Source of the DNA: a virus
Strand: one strand, 5' to 3'
Virus record (IMG/VR): IMGVR_UViG_3300031507_000018
Coordinates: 1-41,310 of that record
DNA length: 41,310 bases
Shown in pieces: positions 1 to 5,668 of the stretch. Numbering within the stretch: position 1 is the first letter of the stretch; every line of letters starts with the position of its first letter. The notes beneath the pieces were generated by a model that made no database searches, had not been told where the DNA came from, and saw only the letters and a list, made by a program, of their open reading frames with translations. A program made the position numbers and the translations under genes.

Positions 1-23
1 CACCCGGTGTTCGGCTCGACCTG
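1..23. repeat. terminal direct repeat, left copy
   Basis: These 23 bases are identical to 41288-41310. Merging the two copies produces a continuous HNH endonuclease reading frame across the junction, which supports a circular sequence or a terminally redundant phage genome. A third, near-identical copy (one mismatch) lies in the paralogous HNH gene at 31342-31364, so a repeat-induced contig break is also possible. Confidence 0.9.
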
Positions 24-62
24 GTACTTCGCCTCGAACTTGACGATCTCGCAGACGTCCAT
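1..62 (-). CDS. HNH endonuclease 1, 5' part (gene continues at 41310-40903)
   Basis: This is the N-terminal piece of an HNH homing-type endonuclease whose remainder lies at the other end of the window. From ATG at 62 it reads MDVCEIVKFEAKYQVEPNTG and then runs off base 1. Joined through the 23-base terminal repeat it continues in frame into the CWLWIG segment at 41290-41273, giving about 148 residues in all. The start sits three bases after the stop of the upstream 236-residue protein, inside the tightly packed minus-strand block. The piece before the junction is closely similar, in DNA too, to the start of the second HNH gene (31342-31380), so the two are recent paralogues. Confidence 0.8.
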   Translation of the reverse strand, partial: MDVCEIVKFEAKYQVEPNTG

Positions 63-65
63 GGC

Positions 66-776
66 CTACCTGCCGGCCCTTCCACCGAACGCGTCGGGCT
101 CTCCCGTCGGCTCCGCCGGTGCAGCGGCGGCCGGCCCGAGCGCTTCGCGTAGTGCAGCGACAGCATTGCCCACCTCTTCCTCGTCGAGCGGCTCTGCATG
201 CTCATGCGACCACTTCAGGTAGTACCGCCACGTCGAGCACAGCTCCTCGGCCGCTCGCCGCAGGGCTGGCGTCTCGTCTCTCACGGGCGCCGCCGTACCT
301 GTCGCGCTCGTCCAGCCCGTGAATGTGGTGCCGGTCGCGTCCTCACCCAGGCCGACGGCGGGCGCCGGTGCAGCGGGTTCGATGGCCGCGAGGATGTCGT
401 AGGCTTGTCGCAGCGTGCCACGTAGCTCGTCGGCACACTCAGCCCAGTTGCCCATGTTGCGCTCGCGTGACCAGCCAGCACGCAACACCCTCATCGCTTT
501 TGCGACGTGGTCCTGGTCGGAGGCCCTATCGGCGGGCGCCGGTGCAGCGGAGGGGTGGGCTCCGAACTCGCCTCGCTCGATTGAGTCGGCGAGACCGCGC
601 TGGTCGTCGAACTCCTCTGCTCCGCCGTCACGAATAGCTGCGGCGATGCCGCACCGAACGCGTCGCTCGACATCGTCGGCCCGCCCTTCTCTCGTAGCGG
701 GGGCCGCCGCACTGGGAGGGTAGCCGCGTTCGGCTCTGGCCATCTCCTCGTACTCGTTCGGCTCGTCATCGGGCAT
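66..776 (-). CDS. Ala/Pro-linked modular protein of unknown function, 236 aa
   Basis: I do not recognise a family. The protein looks like beads on a string: helical, charged segments separated by four Ala/Pro-rich linkers, near residues 21-30 (SAAAPATREG), 76-84 (SAAPAPADR), 135-142 (PAAPAPAV) and 217-226 (PAAAAPAEPT). The segments between include a Trp-containing stretch with RAGWSRERNMGNW and a C-terminal helical stretch with STWRYYLKWSHEHAEPL. Two linkers are encoded by an exact 21-base repeat (356-376 and 530-550). The ATG at 776 overlaps the end of the upstream XF1762-like gene by 11 bases. Nothing shows a catalytic site; it could be a multi-module host-interaction protein, which is only a guess. 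Confidence 0.75.
   Translation of the reverse strand: MPDDEPNEYEEMARAERGYPPSAAAPATREGRADDVERRVRCGIAAAIRDGGAEEFDDQRGLADSIERGEFGAHPSAAPAPADRASDQDHVAKAMRVLRAGWSRERNMGNWAECADELRGTLRQAYDILAAIEPAAPAPAVGLGEDATGTTFTGWTSATGTAAPVRDETPALRRAAEELCSTWRYYLKWSHEHAEPLDEEEVGNAVAALREALGPAAAAPAEPTGEPDAFGGRAGR
356..550. repeat. dispersed 21-base repeat encoding Ala/Pro linkers
   Basis: CGGCGGGCGCCGGTGCAGCG followed by G occurs exactly at 356-376 and 530-550, and its last 14-15 bases recur at 113-127. All three copies lie inside the same gene and encode, on the minus strand, AAPAPA-type linkers. The coordinates given span the two exact copies. Confidence 0.8.
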
Positions 777-1516
777 GGGTCACCTCCGGGTGCTGCGTTG
801 CTCGCAGGTCTTTCGTTGCGGGTTTGCGGTTGAGCCACATGCGCCAGCGGCGTTTCGGCCCCTCGGGCTGGTCCCGGCGCCGGCCAGGGCGTGACCCCTC
901 GCGCCCCTCGCCGTGTGTCGGCTGGATGCCCTCGTCGATCCATCCTGCCGCACGCAGCGACACGCCGGACTCTTCTGGAAGCGTGAAGGTCTGAATGCTG
1001 TCGAAGCCCATCGCATCGGCCGCGCGAGCACAGCGCGAGTAGAGGAAGCTGCACGCGTTGCGGTGACCGTTCGTCGAGACGCGAGACACCTCGGCGATGC
1101 GGTACTGGTCGGTGTTCCTGGCACGCGGGCGAGCAACGACGCCGATGCCGACGATTTCGGAGCCGCTCACAGCACCGATGGCGAACCGGAAGCCCTGCAC
1201 GCGCTTGTGGTGGCGGTGCCAGCGGCGGATGCCTTCGTTCGCCTGGTCTCGCGTGAGCGGCATCGCGGCCAGATGACTGCCCCTACCCACGCTCGCGGCC
1301 CCCCTCTGGTGTAGCGGGGGCCGCCGCGTGCTCGCTCTTGCAGTCATCGTCCCGGCCGATGCAGTCCAGCGAATGCTCGCTCGGACGCCACGCCGCCGAC
1401 TGCATTCCACCGCCGCAGAATCGGCAGTACCCGCGCTTGTTGCGGAGCGTCGCGACAGGCAGCGCGAACGGTTCGGGCTCCGCTTCGGGCCCCTCTGGTG
1501 TAACGGGGGCCGGGGT
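684..1516. repeat. second dispersed linker repeat, encodes A-P-[AV]-T-x-E-G
   Basis: A C/T-rich motif followed by a run of G (CCCTCTGGTGTA, then A or G, then CGGGGGCC) occurs at 1303-1325 and 1490-1512. A diverged copy lies at 684-710. All three are in frame and encode (A)AP(A/V)TPEG or APATREG on the minus strand, in two neighbouring genes. The span covers all copies; most of the sequence between them is ordinary coding DNA. Confidence 0.7.
766..1263 (-). CDS. XF1762-family protein (GNAT-like fold), 165 aa
   Basis: It resembles the XF1762 family of small phage and plasmid proteins, related to N-acetyltransferases. Residues 7-31 carry the family signature WHRHH followed by VQGFRFAIG; residues 61-86 carry the second one, RVSTNGHRNACSFLY and then RAADAMGF. 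The C-terminal 50 residues are basic and Arg/Lys-rich, longer than the core family. I start at ATG 1263; GTG at 1290, preceded by AGAGGGGGG, is a credible alternative that would add nine residues and overlap the upstream gene. The substrate is unknown for the family. It lies in the early block between a zinc-type small protein and the modular 236-residue protein. Confidence 0.8.
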   Translation of the reverse strand: MPLTRDQANEGIRRWHRHHKRVQGFRFAIGAVSGSEIVGIGVVARPRARNTDQYRIAEVSRVSTNGHRNACSFLYSRCARAADAMGFDSIQTFTLPEESGVSLRAAGWIDEGIQPTHGEGREGSRPGRRRDQPEGPKRRWRMWLNRKPATKDLRATQHPEVTHAR

Positions 1517-1543
1517 ACGGTCGGTCGGGTCTTGAATGCTCAC
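1283..1543 (-). CDS. small zinc-finger-like protein with linker repeats, 86 aa
   Basis: A GTG start at 1543 overlaps the TGA of the upstream gene (GTGA). The middle carries C40-x2-C43, H57, C61 and C68, a possible zinc-binding arrangement (CRFC, then DCIGRDDDC). Both ends are low-complexity linkers containing the APVTPEG and APATPEG repeats. No enzymatic motif is visible. Phage proteins of this size with paired cysteines are often DNA- or protein-binding; the actual role is unknown. Confidence 0.7.
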   Translation of the reverse strand: MSIQDPTDRTPAPVTPEGPEAEPEPFALPVATLRNKRGYCRFCGGGMQSAAWRPSEHSLDCIGRDDDCKSEHAAAPATPEGGRERG

Positions 1544-2163
1544 AAGTGCACCATCCTTCCGCGCCGTGCCAGGTCCTCCAGGTCGTCGGCAGCCTGCTCC
1601 TCGACCCACGCAGCTTCACCCTCATCGAGGCCGTACTCCTGCGCGATATCCTCGACCGCGGCTCGCAGGGCCACTCCGTACGACACCCGCTCGACCACGA
1701 CGACCACCGGGTCCCGCCGACGGCCGCACCCACAGGCGCAGTCACAGGGGCCGTGGGGAGTCTCCTCACCGGCGGCGGGAGCAGAGCCGAAAGAGGCAGG
1801 GACGCTGCCATCGGACGCGTTCGCACAACGCCCACTCTGCTCATCCGCCGCCGGGTTGGAGACTTCGACGTCAGGGCATTTCCCCACCGGAGCGATGCTC
1901 CCGATAGGCGTGCGCCCGCATGCTGCACCTCCTTCATTCGTGTATGCGCGCTGCACGTGCCCGCTCAGCACGGGGCCGATGAGGGCCTCGCACGCTGCGT
2001 CGGCCTCCGCATCGGAGACGACCGCATCCTCGAGGATCGCCCTCGCTCGAGCGATCGCAGCGTCGGCCTTCGCGACGTGCTCCCGGCACTCGCGGCCGAG
2101 CTCGGCGATCTGCTCGTGGCTGAGCAGGACGGTGCCGGTGACGAGGGCGATGCGCTCAGCCAC
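1540..2163 (-). CDS. unknown protein with cysteine cluster, 207 aa
   Basis: GTG start at 2163, overlapping the upstream stop by eight bases. Residues 1-70 are helical and charged (HEQIAELGRECREHVAKAD). A Gly/Ser/Pro-rich middle leads to a dense cysteine cluster, CDCACGCGRRR, at about residues 142-152. An acidic helical C-terminus follows (EYGLDEGEAAWVEEQAADDL). The cluster could bind a metal. I recognise no family. It belongs to the leftmost early operon and is translationally coupled to both neighbours. Confidence 0.7.
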   Translation of the reverse strand: MAERIALVTGTVLLSHEQIAELGRECREHVAKADAAIARARAILEDAVVSDAEADAACEALIGPVLSGHVQRAYTNEGGAACGRTPIGSIAPVGKCPDVEVSNPAADEQSGRCANASDGSVPASFGSAPAAGEETPHGPCDCACGCGRRRDPVVVVVERVSYGVALRAAVEDIAQEYGLDEGEAAWVEEQAADDLEDLARRGRMVHL

Positions 2164-2467
2164 GGGTCACCTCCGACGCGAGCAGCCGAGCGACGGCGCG
2201 GCCGAGGTCGGTGGGCTTGACGTGCCACCGCTCGGGGTCTTGCATGAAGTGCTCACCACGCATGTATCCGTTGTCGGTGAGCACCACGAGCCCGCGGGCG
2301 TCGAGCCACTTCGCGGCACGGACGTCGCAGCGCCACACAAACGTGCCGCCAGTGCGAACGATACGGACGAGTACCAGCTCGCGCGCGGCCGTCAGCGTCG
2401 CCAGCAGCGCTCGCGCTTGCTCTTCGAGTGAGCGCGCGGAATCGGAAGTCGTAGCCGTGTCGGTCAT
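2156..2467 (-). CDS. first gene of the early block, possible winged-helix-like protein, 103 aa
   Basis: ATG at 2467 is preceded by GGCAGGAGAGAG, a good ribosome site, and lies about 45 bases downstream of a sigma70-like promoter. The N-terminal half is helical. The C-terminal half has the rhythm of a winged helix: AAKWLDARGLVVLTDNGYMRGEHFM, written here as AAKWLDARGLVVLT and then DNGYMRGEHFM, followed by VKPTDLGRAVARLL. A role as an immediate-early regulator would suit its position, but the fold is judged only by eye. Confidence 0.7.
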   Translation of the reverse strand: MTDTATTSDSARSLEEQARALLATLTAARELVLVRIVRTGGTFVWRCDVRAAKWLDARGLVVLTDNGYMRGEHFMQDPERWHVKPTDLGRAVARLLASEVTRG

Positions 2468-2477
2468 CTCTCTCCTG

Positions 2478-2507
2478 CCCCGGTTGCAGCGGGGTCCCGT
2501 TGCCGGG
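2478..2507 (-). promoter_or_regulatory. leader inverted repeats ahead of the first early gene
   Basis: CCCCG at 2478-2482 pairs with CGGGG at 2490-2494, and alternatively CCCGG at 2479-2483 pairs with CCGGG at 2503-2507. The two stems are mutually exclusive and end close to the ribosome site of the gene starting at 2467. They could modulate translation or attenuation. No run of T follows, so a classical terminator is unlikely. Confidence 0.35.
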
Positions 2508-2518
2508 CGTCTCTGTTG

Positions 2519-2546
2519 TTTCTACATCGATCGGTGTTCTCGTCAA
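2519..2546 (-). promoter_or_regulatory. sigma70-like promoter for the early minus-strand block
   Basis: On the minus strand, TTGACG (2546-2541) and TAGAAA (2524-2519) are separated by 16 bases. The first matches five of six and the second four of six consensus positions. Transcription would begin near 2512 and reach the ATG at 2467 through a leader of about 45 bases. It is the best such pair I found in the control region. Confidence 0.5.
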
Positions 2547-2715
2547 GGCCCATTACGGGACTGCTTGCGGAACGGCCCTCGCGGGGGCATGTTCGCAGAG
2601 CCGGCGGTGCTCATCTCCCGCGGGCCGAGCCCCTCTGTTGCAGGTCGGGCTCCAGCGGCCTCCGGTGCGAAAGTGCTGGGGGCCGTTGTCGATCGCGCAG
2701 CGCGATTCCAACGCG

Positions 2716-2803
2716 TTGTCATTCTTGCCAATATATGGGAGACCGAACGGTCAGTCTCCAGTCTGTTGGAAATCCGGTCATTCCCTTGTCATTCTGTGTC
2801 ACA
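2716..2803. promoter_or_regulatory. cluster of direct repeats and palindromes, candidate operators
   Basis: TTGTCATTCT occurs twice, at 2716-2725 and 2786-2795, exactly 70 bases apart, and its core GTCATTC occurs a third time at 2777-2783. Between them lies GAGAC (2739-2743) with its complement GTCTC (2754-2758), nesting ACCG-AA-CGGT at 2742-2751. TGTG-T-CACA is at 2795-2803. Such spacing suits repressor binding or an initiator-binding array. Confidence 0.45.
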
Positions 2804-2868
2804 AAATCCTCCGAGTGCGTCTGCGCTGTTAACTTCGATCAGGATGTCCTGCTCGGAGGCGCTGGCCT

Positions 2869-2932
2869 GTAGCTAGACGAGGCGGAGCCGAGTCCCGGAG
2901 GGAGCGGAGCGAGCGGAGGCCGAACCAGCTAC
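2869..2932 (+). ncRNA. potential structured RNA or 5' leader element
   Basis: GTAGCT (2869-2874) pairs with AGCTAC (2927-2932). Inside, 2876-2894 forms GAC-GA-GGC, a GGA loop, then GCC-GA-GTC: two short helices stacked through a tandem G-A mismatch, a common RNA motif. The remainder (2895-2926) is purine-rich with GGAGCGGAGC-type repeats. It lies directly upstream of the first plus-strand small gene. It is too short for a tRNA, and I recognise no known riboswitch. Confidence 0.3.
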
Positions 2933-2972
2933 GATCTGTGATCGCTAGATCTCGCGCGCGACCCGAGCGAAA

Positions 2973-3131
2973 ATGACGATCCGGTACAAGACCCGCTCGG
3001 GCCTGGTCCGCCGCTCACCCTGGGCAGCCGCCGACGTCCGATCTGGCCGGTGGGACGCCTACCTGCGGTGGGCCAGGAGAGAGGTCGACTTGCCGGTCAA
3101 GCTGTCGTTCCTGCGCGGGTTCGGCCGGTAG
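2973..3131 (+). CDS. small protein of the MTIRYKTR family, copy 1, 52 aa
   Basis: ATG at 2973; the product begins MTIRYKTRSGLV. It is a paralogue of the 58-residue product at 7942-8118: both start MTIRYKTR and share a later pattern G-x-[WY]-D-x-x-L-x-W-x4-V-D-L-P (here SGRWDAYLRWARREVDLP). Its presence twice in one small genome argues that it is truly translated despite its size. No function is known to me. It is the first plus-strand gene after the control region. Confidence 0.55.
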   Translation: MTIRYKTRSGLVRRSPWAAADVRSGRWDAYLRWARREVDLPVKLSFLRGFGR

Positions 3132-3181
3132 CGCTTGCACGCTGACTCGGGCTTTGTCACGTTCAAGGGTGAGAGGCCCGC

Positions 3182-3355
3182 ATGTACCGAGGCAACGTCT
3201 TCATTGACACCCGCCCGCGCCGCAACCTGAGCACGCTGGAGATGCGCGAGTTCTGGCGCCATGCCGAGGAGACCGCGGCCGAGGTCGACTCATGGCCCGA
3301 GTGGAAGCGGGCGGGGATCGACATCGCAACCGAACGCAAGGAGCCACGCCGATGA
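3182..3355 (+). CDS. small hypothetical protein, 57 aa
   Basis: ATG at 3182, preceded by GAGAGG at a good distance. The product (MYRGNVFIDTRPRRNLSTLE at its start) is charged and predicted helical, with WRHAEETAAEVDSWPEWKRA in the middle. The stop overlaps the next start (ATGA at 3352-3355), which supports both. No family recognised. Confidence 0.6.
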   Translation: MYRGNVFIDTRPRRNLSTLEMREFWRHAEETAAEVDSWPEWKRAGIDIATERKEPRR

Positions 3356-3555
3356 CGGAGCCGAAGACGCTGGACGAGGCGATCGAGATCGTCATGCAAG
3401 GTGTCCGACGGGGCGTAGTCGCATTCACGCAGCACATGGCCTGCGGGGAGACATGCCCGACGGACTGGGAGTGCGGGGAGAAAAGCAAGTGCCTGAAGCC
3501 TGAGCGGCTGGCCCTCACGTGTACGCGAAGGCGAGGCCGTGGGCTACTACGATAA
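3352..3555 (+). CDS. small cysteine-containing protein, 67 aa
   Basis: ATG at 3352, four bases inside the previous gene. The first half is helical (EPKTLDEAIEIVMQGVRRGV). The second has CGETCPTDWECGEKSKC, four cysteines within 17 residues plus an upstream His, a possible zinc site. It overlaps the next GTG start by 17 bases. Function unknown. Confidence 0.6.
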   Translation: MTEPKTLDEAIEIVMQGVRRGVVAFTQHMACGETCPTDWECGEKSKCLKPERLALTCTRRRGRGLLR

Positions 3556-3793
3556 GCAGGCGGAGCGAGTCGCGAAGGCATGCGCCGAACTGGATGCGGC
3601 CGCGCTCGAAGTCGTGCTCGTGTGGCCACGCGGAGAGCCGCCGCAGCTCGGACGAAGGCCGAAGGCAAAACAGCCTGCTACTTCGGAAGTCACCTCACAC
3701 TACGCGCGTAGCTCTGCCCACGCCAGGCCCGACACGCGCGAACCTGGCCGCACCGTGGAGCTCGAGCTCGGCGAGTCGCCGCGATCGCGCTGA
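3539..3793 (+). CDS. small basic protein, convergent with the lysis cassette, 84 aa
   Basis: GTG start at 3539 within the end of the previous gene. The first 30 residues (YYDKQAERVAKACAELDAAA) are helical; the rest is Pro/Arg-rich and may be disordered. The last 104 bases run antisense to the end of the lysozyme-like gene at 3690-4052, so the two 3' ends overlap. The coding character is weaker in the overlap, and a frameshift or a shorter real product is possible. Confidence 0.45.
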   Translation: MGYYDKQAERVAKACAELDAAALEVVLVWPRGEPPQLGRRPKAKQPATSEVTSHYARSSAHARPDTREPGRTVELELGESPRSR

Positions 3794-4052
3794 CCAGCGG
3801 GACGTCGATCGACCAGGCCGGCGCCCAGCTCGGGAGGTGCTCGGCCGTGAAGGCCCACACCATGCCGTGAGGCCCGCGGGTCCCGTTGCCCTCGCCCAGG
3901 GAGCGCTCCATCCACGCGTCGCCTTGGTGCACACCCACGAGGCCCACCGGGCAGCCTGACTCCCTGACGCACACGCGCTCCAGCCACGGGCCTCCGACGA
4001 GCAGGGAGGCCAGCCTGGCATCGAGGAGCAAGCGCAGGGCGAGGAGCAGCAC
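3690..4052 (-). CDS. lysozyme/transglycosylase-like protein, candidate endolysin, 120 aa
   Basis: GTG start at 4052 preceded by GAGGGGAG at ideal spacing, two bases before the previous stop. The N-terminus is strongly hydrophobic (MLLLALRLLLDARLASLLVG), possibly a signal-arrest segment. Next comes VCVRESGCP, with a candidate catalytic Glu, then VGVHQGDAW, GNGTRGPHGMVWAF and SIDVPLVSAIA. This layout recalls short transglycosylase-type phage lysins: an E in a Cys-bracketed motif, then a G-x-x-GM segment. It is the last gene of an inverted cassette that starts with a holin. The identification rests on motif shape only; the Arg-rich C-terminus is unusual. Confidence 0.5.
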   Translation of the reverse strand: MLLLALRLLLDARLASLLVGGPWLERVCVRESGCPVGLVGVHQGDAWMERSLGEGNGTRGPHGMVWAFTAEHLPSWAPAWSIDVPLVSAIAATRRARAPRCGQVRACRAWRGQSYARSVR

Positions 4053-4053
4053 G

Positions 4054-4341
4054 CTACTCCCCTCGCAGAAGCCGACGTCGCCGGGTCGGAGGAGCGGACA
4101 GCTGGGTGGTTGAGTCGTCCGGGCCTGCGATATCGCCCAGGTCCAGCACCCCGGTATCCCCAAGGGCCAGGTGGTCTCGCACTGCCTTGGCTCGCCGCTG
4201 AAGCTGCTCCCTCGATGCGTCCATCGCCGTCGCGAGGACCGGCAGGTCACCCAGGCCGCGGGAGTCAGCGACGCGCTCGAGCCATTCGAGGTGAGCGTCC
4301 AGGTCGGCGAGCAGGAGCTCGAGCGGGTCGATGTCGGTCAC
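4054..4341 (-). CDS. helical acidic/basic small protein of the lysis cassette, 95 aa
   Basis: GTG start at 4341 overlaps the upstream TGA (GTGA). Residues 1-60 are predicted helical and amphipathic (LELLLADLDAHLEWLERV, then ASREQLQRRAKAVRDHL). The tail is Ser/Thr/Pro-rich and ends in RRRRLLRGE. No membrane segment or signal peptide is visible. Position between the membrane coiled-coil protein and the lysozyme-like protein suggests an accessory lysis role. Confidence 0.65.
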   Translation of the reverse strand: MTDIDPLELLLADLDAHLEWLERVADSRGLGDLPVLATAMDASREQLQRRAKAVRDHLALGDTGVLDLGDIAGPDDSTTQLSAPPTRRRRLLRGE

Positions 4342-4706
4342 CGGCTCTCCCCTGGCCCAGTGTCCGACGTGGGCCGCGGCGTCCGGCCGCGCAGGGGCTG
4401 GTGCCGCCCCGACGGCGGCCGGAGTTGCTCGACAGGCGTCAGGTCGGACGAGAGGACTTGCTCGATCTTGCCCAGCCGGACCTCGGTGTCCTGGAACCGA
4501 TCGGCGTCATCGTGTCGGTGCTCCGTGGCCGCGTCCTCGTGCTTGTCGAGCCGCTTGACGATTGACCGGAGCGCCTCGGCCATCGTCCCGAGCCGACTCA
4601 TGATCGTCGCGTAGGCGGCCCCGCCTGCGGCCGCGGTGACGAGCAGGGTCGCGACCACCCCGACGGCGAGAGTCCCGGAGGACAGGTCGACGGCCTCGGC
4701 GATCAC
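4338..4706 (-). CDS. single-pass membrane coiled-coil protein of the lysis cassette, 122 aa
   Basis: GTG start at 4706 overlaps the holin stop (GTGA). A single transmembrane segment (GTLAVGVVATLLVTAAAGGA, about residues 11-33) is followed by a charged helix with heptad character (MSRLGTMAEALRSIVKRLDK through RFQDTEVRLGKIEQVL, to about residue 85) and a Pro/Arg-rich tail. An N-anchored helix next to a holin fits an i-spanin or a holin-regulating (antiholin-like) protein. No matching outer-membrane spanin is seen in the cassette. Assignment is by architecture, not homology. Confidence 0.65.
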   Translation of the reverse strand: MIAEAVDLSSGTLAVGVVATLLVTAAAGGAAYATIMSRLGTMAEALRSIVKRLDKHEDAATEHRHDDADRFQDTEVRLGKIEQVLSSDLTPVEQLRPPSGRHQPLRGRTPRPTSDTGPGESR

Positions 4707-4936
4707 CGGGGCAGCGCCTCGTTGGACGGCGACTCGGCCCACGCCTTGGCGACCTCGGCCGCCTTCGGACTGGGCAGGCTCAGGTGGTGCGCGGCGTCGA
4801 CCAGGCCCTGCGCTCCGAGGTAGACCATCACCAACTCGGCCACCATCGTCCAGTCCCCGGCCATGCCAGCGGTGATGCACGCGGCCACAGTGGCCCACAG
4901 CTTCTTCGAGGTGAGGGCTTCCCGGAGCTTCGCCAT
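4703..4936 (-). CDS. phage holin, 77 aa
   Basis: Short basic N-terminus (MAKLREALTSKKLW), then two hydrophobic segments at about residues 13-28 (WATVAACITAGMAG) and 31-47 (MVAELVMVYLGAQGL), followed by a hydrophilic tail. The KLR-SKKLWATVA start and YLGAQGLVDAA region resemble a common family of small phage holins that begin with K-K-x-W and end the second helix with Y-x-G-x-Q-G-x-A-D. ATG at 4936 is the first gene of the inverted lysis cassette; its start codon lies in a CCATGG that also offers a plus-strand ATG. It would form the membrane lesion that times lysis. Confidence 0.7.
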   Translation of the reverse strand: MAKLREALTSKKLWATVAACITAGMAGDWTMVAELVMVYLGAQGLVDAAHHLSLPSPKAAEVAKAWAESPSNEALPR

Positions 4937-5297
4937 GGGGTCGAGGCTGACACGATTCGCATGCTCGACGCAACCAGTAGTTGCAAACTACCCTCATCTG
5001 TGCTCACACTGCGGACAGGTGCTTGACGTGGCCAAGGAACGCGACCGGGAGTGCCGACACGGCACCGCAGGGGCCCGCCATGAGCCGGCCCTGTGCTCGG
5101 TATGCTCCTGGGGCTTGGCCTACGTCCCGAACCATCGCCGCGTCATGGACGGCCGAGAGGGCGACATCATCGCGGCCGTCTACCTGCAGCACGGCTACAC
5201 GGTCGAGCGCTTCGCAGCTCCGCGTGTCGAGCCGGCCAACCCGTCGAAGTCATGTGGCAATCCGTTCAAGTGGAACGCCCCGCGAGGCCGCACATGA
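4935..5297 (+). CDS. zinc-ribbon-like protein, start uncertain, up to 120 aa
   Basis: Two cysteine pairs, LCSHCGQV near residue 23 and ALCSVCSW near residue 53, separated by CRHGTAGARH, suggest a zinc ribbon. Then YVPNHRRVMDGREGDIIAA and YLQHGYTVERFAA follow. ATG at 4935 is the only standard start that keeps both pairs, but it puts a perfect inverted repeat (4977-4991) inside the gene. CTG at 4998, GTG at 5019 or GTG at 5028 are alternatives. The stop overlaps the next ATG (ATGA at 5294), so the frame is well supported even if the start is not. Confidence 0.6.
   Translation: MGSRLTRFACSTQPVVANYPHLCSHCGQVLDVAKERDRECRHGTAGARHEPALCSVCSWGLAYVPNHRRVMDGREGDIIAAVYLQHGYTVERFAAPRVEPANPSKSCGNPFKWNAPRGRT
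4977..4991. promoter_or_regulatory. perfect inverted repeat, candidate operator
   Basis: GTAGTT-GCA-AACTAC is a perfect six-base inverted repeat with a three-base centre. It lies about 40 bases upstream of the holin start and at the beginning of the late plus-strand operon, where divergent transcription must be set. A repressor site is the natural reading; no clear sigma70 hexamers flank it. Confidence 0.5.
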
Positions 5298-5668
5298 GCG
5301 ACCCGGCGCAGGACATGCAATCGCGCGCACGCTACCTGGCGATGGCCCAGGGCAGCAACACGCAGGTTGCAGCGGGCCTGGTGGTCGACTTCGGCTTGGC
5401 TTACGCGAGCGCTCTGGAGTTCGTCGGCGGCATGTCCGAAGAGCTACAGACCATGCGCTGGGCTGGCCAGATGCTTGCGAAGGAGCGGGACTACCGGCTC
5501 ATGCTCGGCGAAGACCTGGGCAAGGTCCACGGTGCCCACCTGGCGGCTCAAGAGCGGTTCGGCCGGGCCTACCTGGGCCTCGGAGAGCGCGAAGAGGTTG
5601 CCAAGCTGGTCGAGGAAGCCCAGCGCAAGCTCGCGAAGAGCGGGCGGAAGCTGCAGGTGGCCGGATGA
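5294..5668 (+). CDS. helical protein upstream of terminase, small-terminase candidate, 124 aa
   Basis: ATG at 5294 in an ATGA overlap. The product is almost entirely helical: QSRARYLAMAQGSNTQVAAG, a middle with EELQTMRWAGQMLAKERDYR, and a basic C-terminus EEAQRKLAKSGRKLQVAG. Position two genes before TerL and a helical/basic layout fit a small terminase subunit, but no helix-turn-helix is convincing. The next gene is an equally placed candidate. Confidence 0.65.
   Translation: MSDPAQDMQSRARYLAMAQGSNTQVAAGLVVDFGLAYASALEFVGGMSEELQTMRWAGQMLAKERDYRLMLGEDLGKVHGAHLAAQERFGRAYLGLGEREEVAKLVEEAQRKLAKSGRKLQVAG

Larger units (their letters stand above)
2468..2972. promoter_or_regulatory. divergent intergenic control region
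   Basis: About 505 bases without a convincing gene separate the minus-strand early block from the plus-strand genes. It contains a minus-facing promoter (2519-2546), leader inverted repeats near 2478-2507, an AT-richer pocket at about 2711-2850 with repeated GTCATTC motifs and small palindromes, and a potential RNA fold at 2869-2932. Open frames here are short and have no codon structure resembling their neighbours. It is the only sizeable non-coding stretch and the most likely place for early/late control, or for a replication origin. Confidence 0.65.

Noticed and set aside
2869-2932. tRNA gene
   Set aside because: The closing stem encloses too few bases, and no anticodon arm, T-loop or CCA region is visible.
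5004-5192. Minus-strand frame opposite the zinc-ribbon-like gene
   Set aside because: No ribosome site, no coupling and no features; the plus frame has cysteine pairs and an ATGA overlap.
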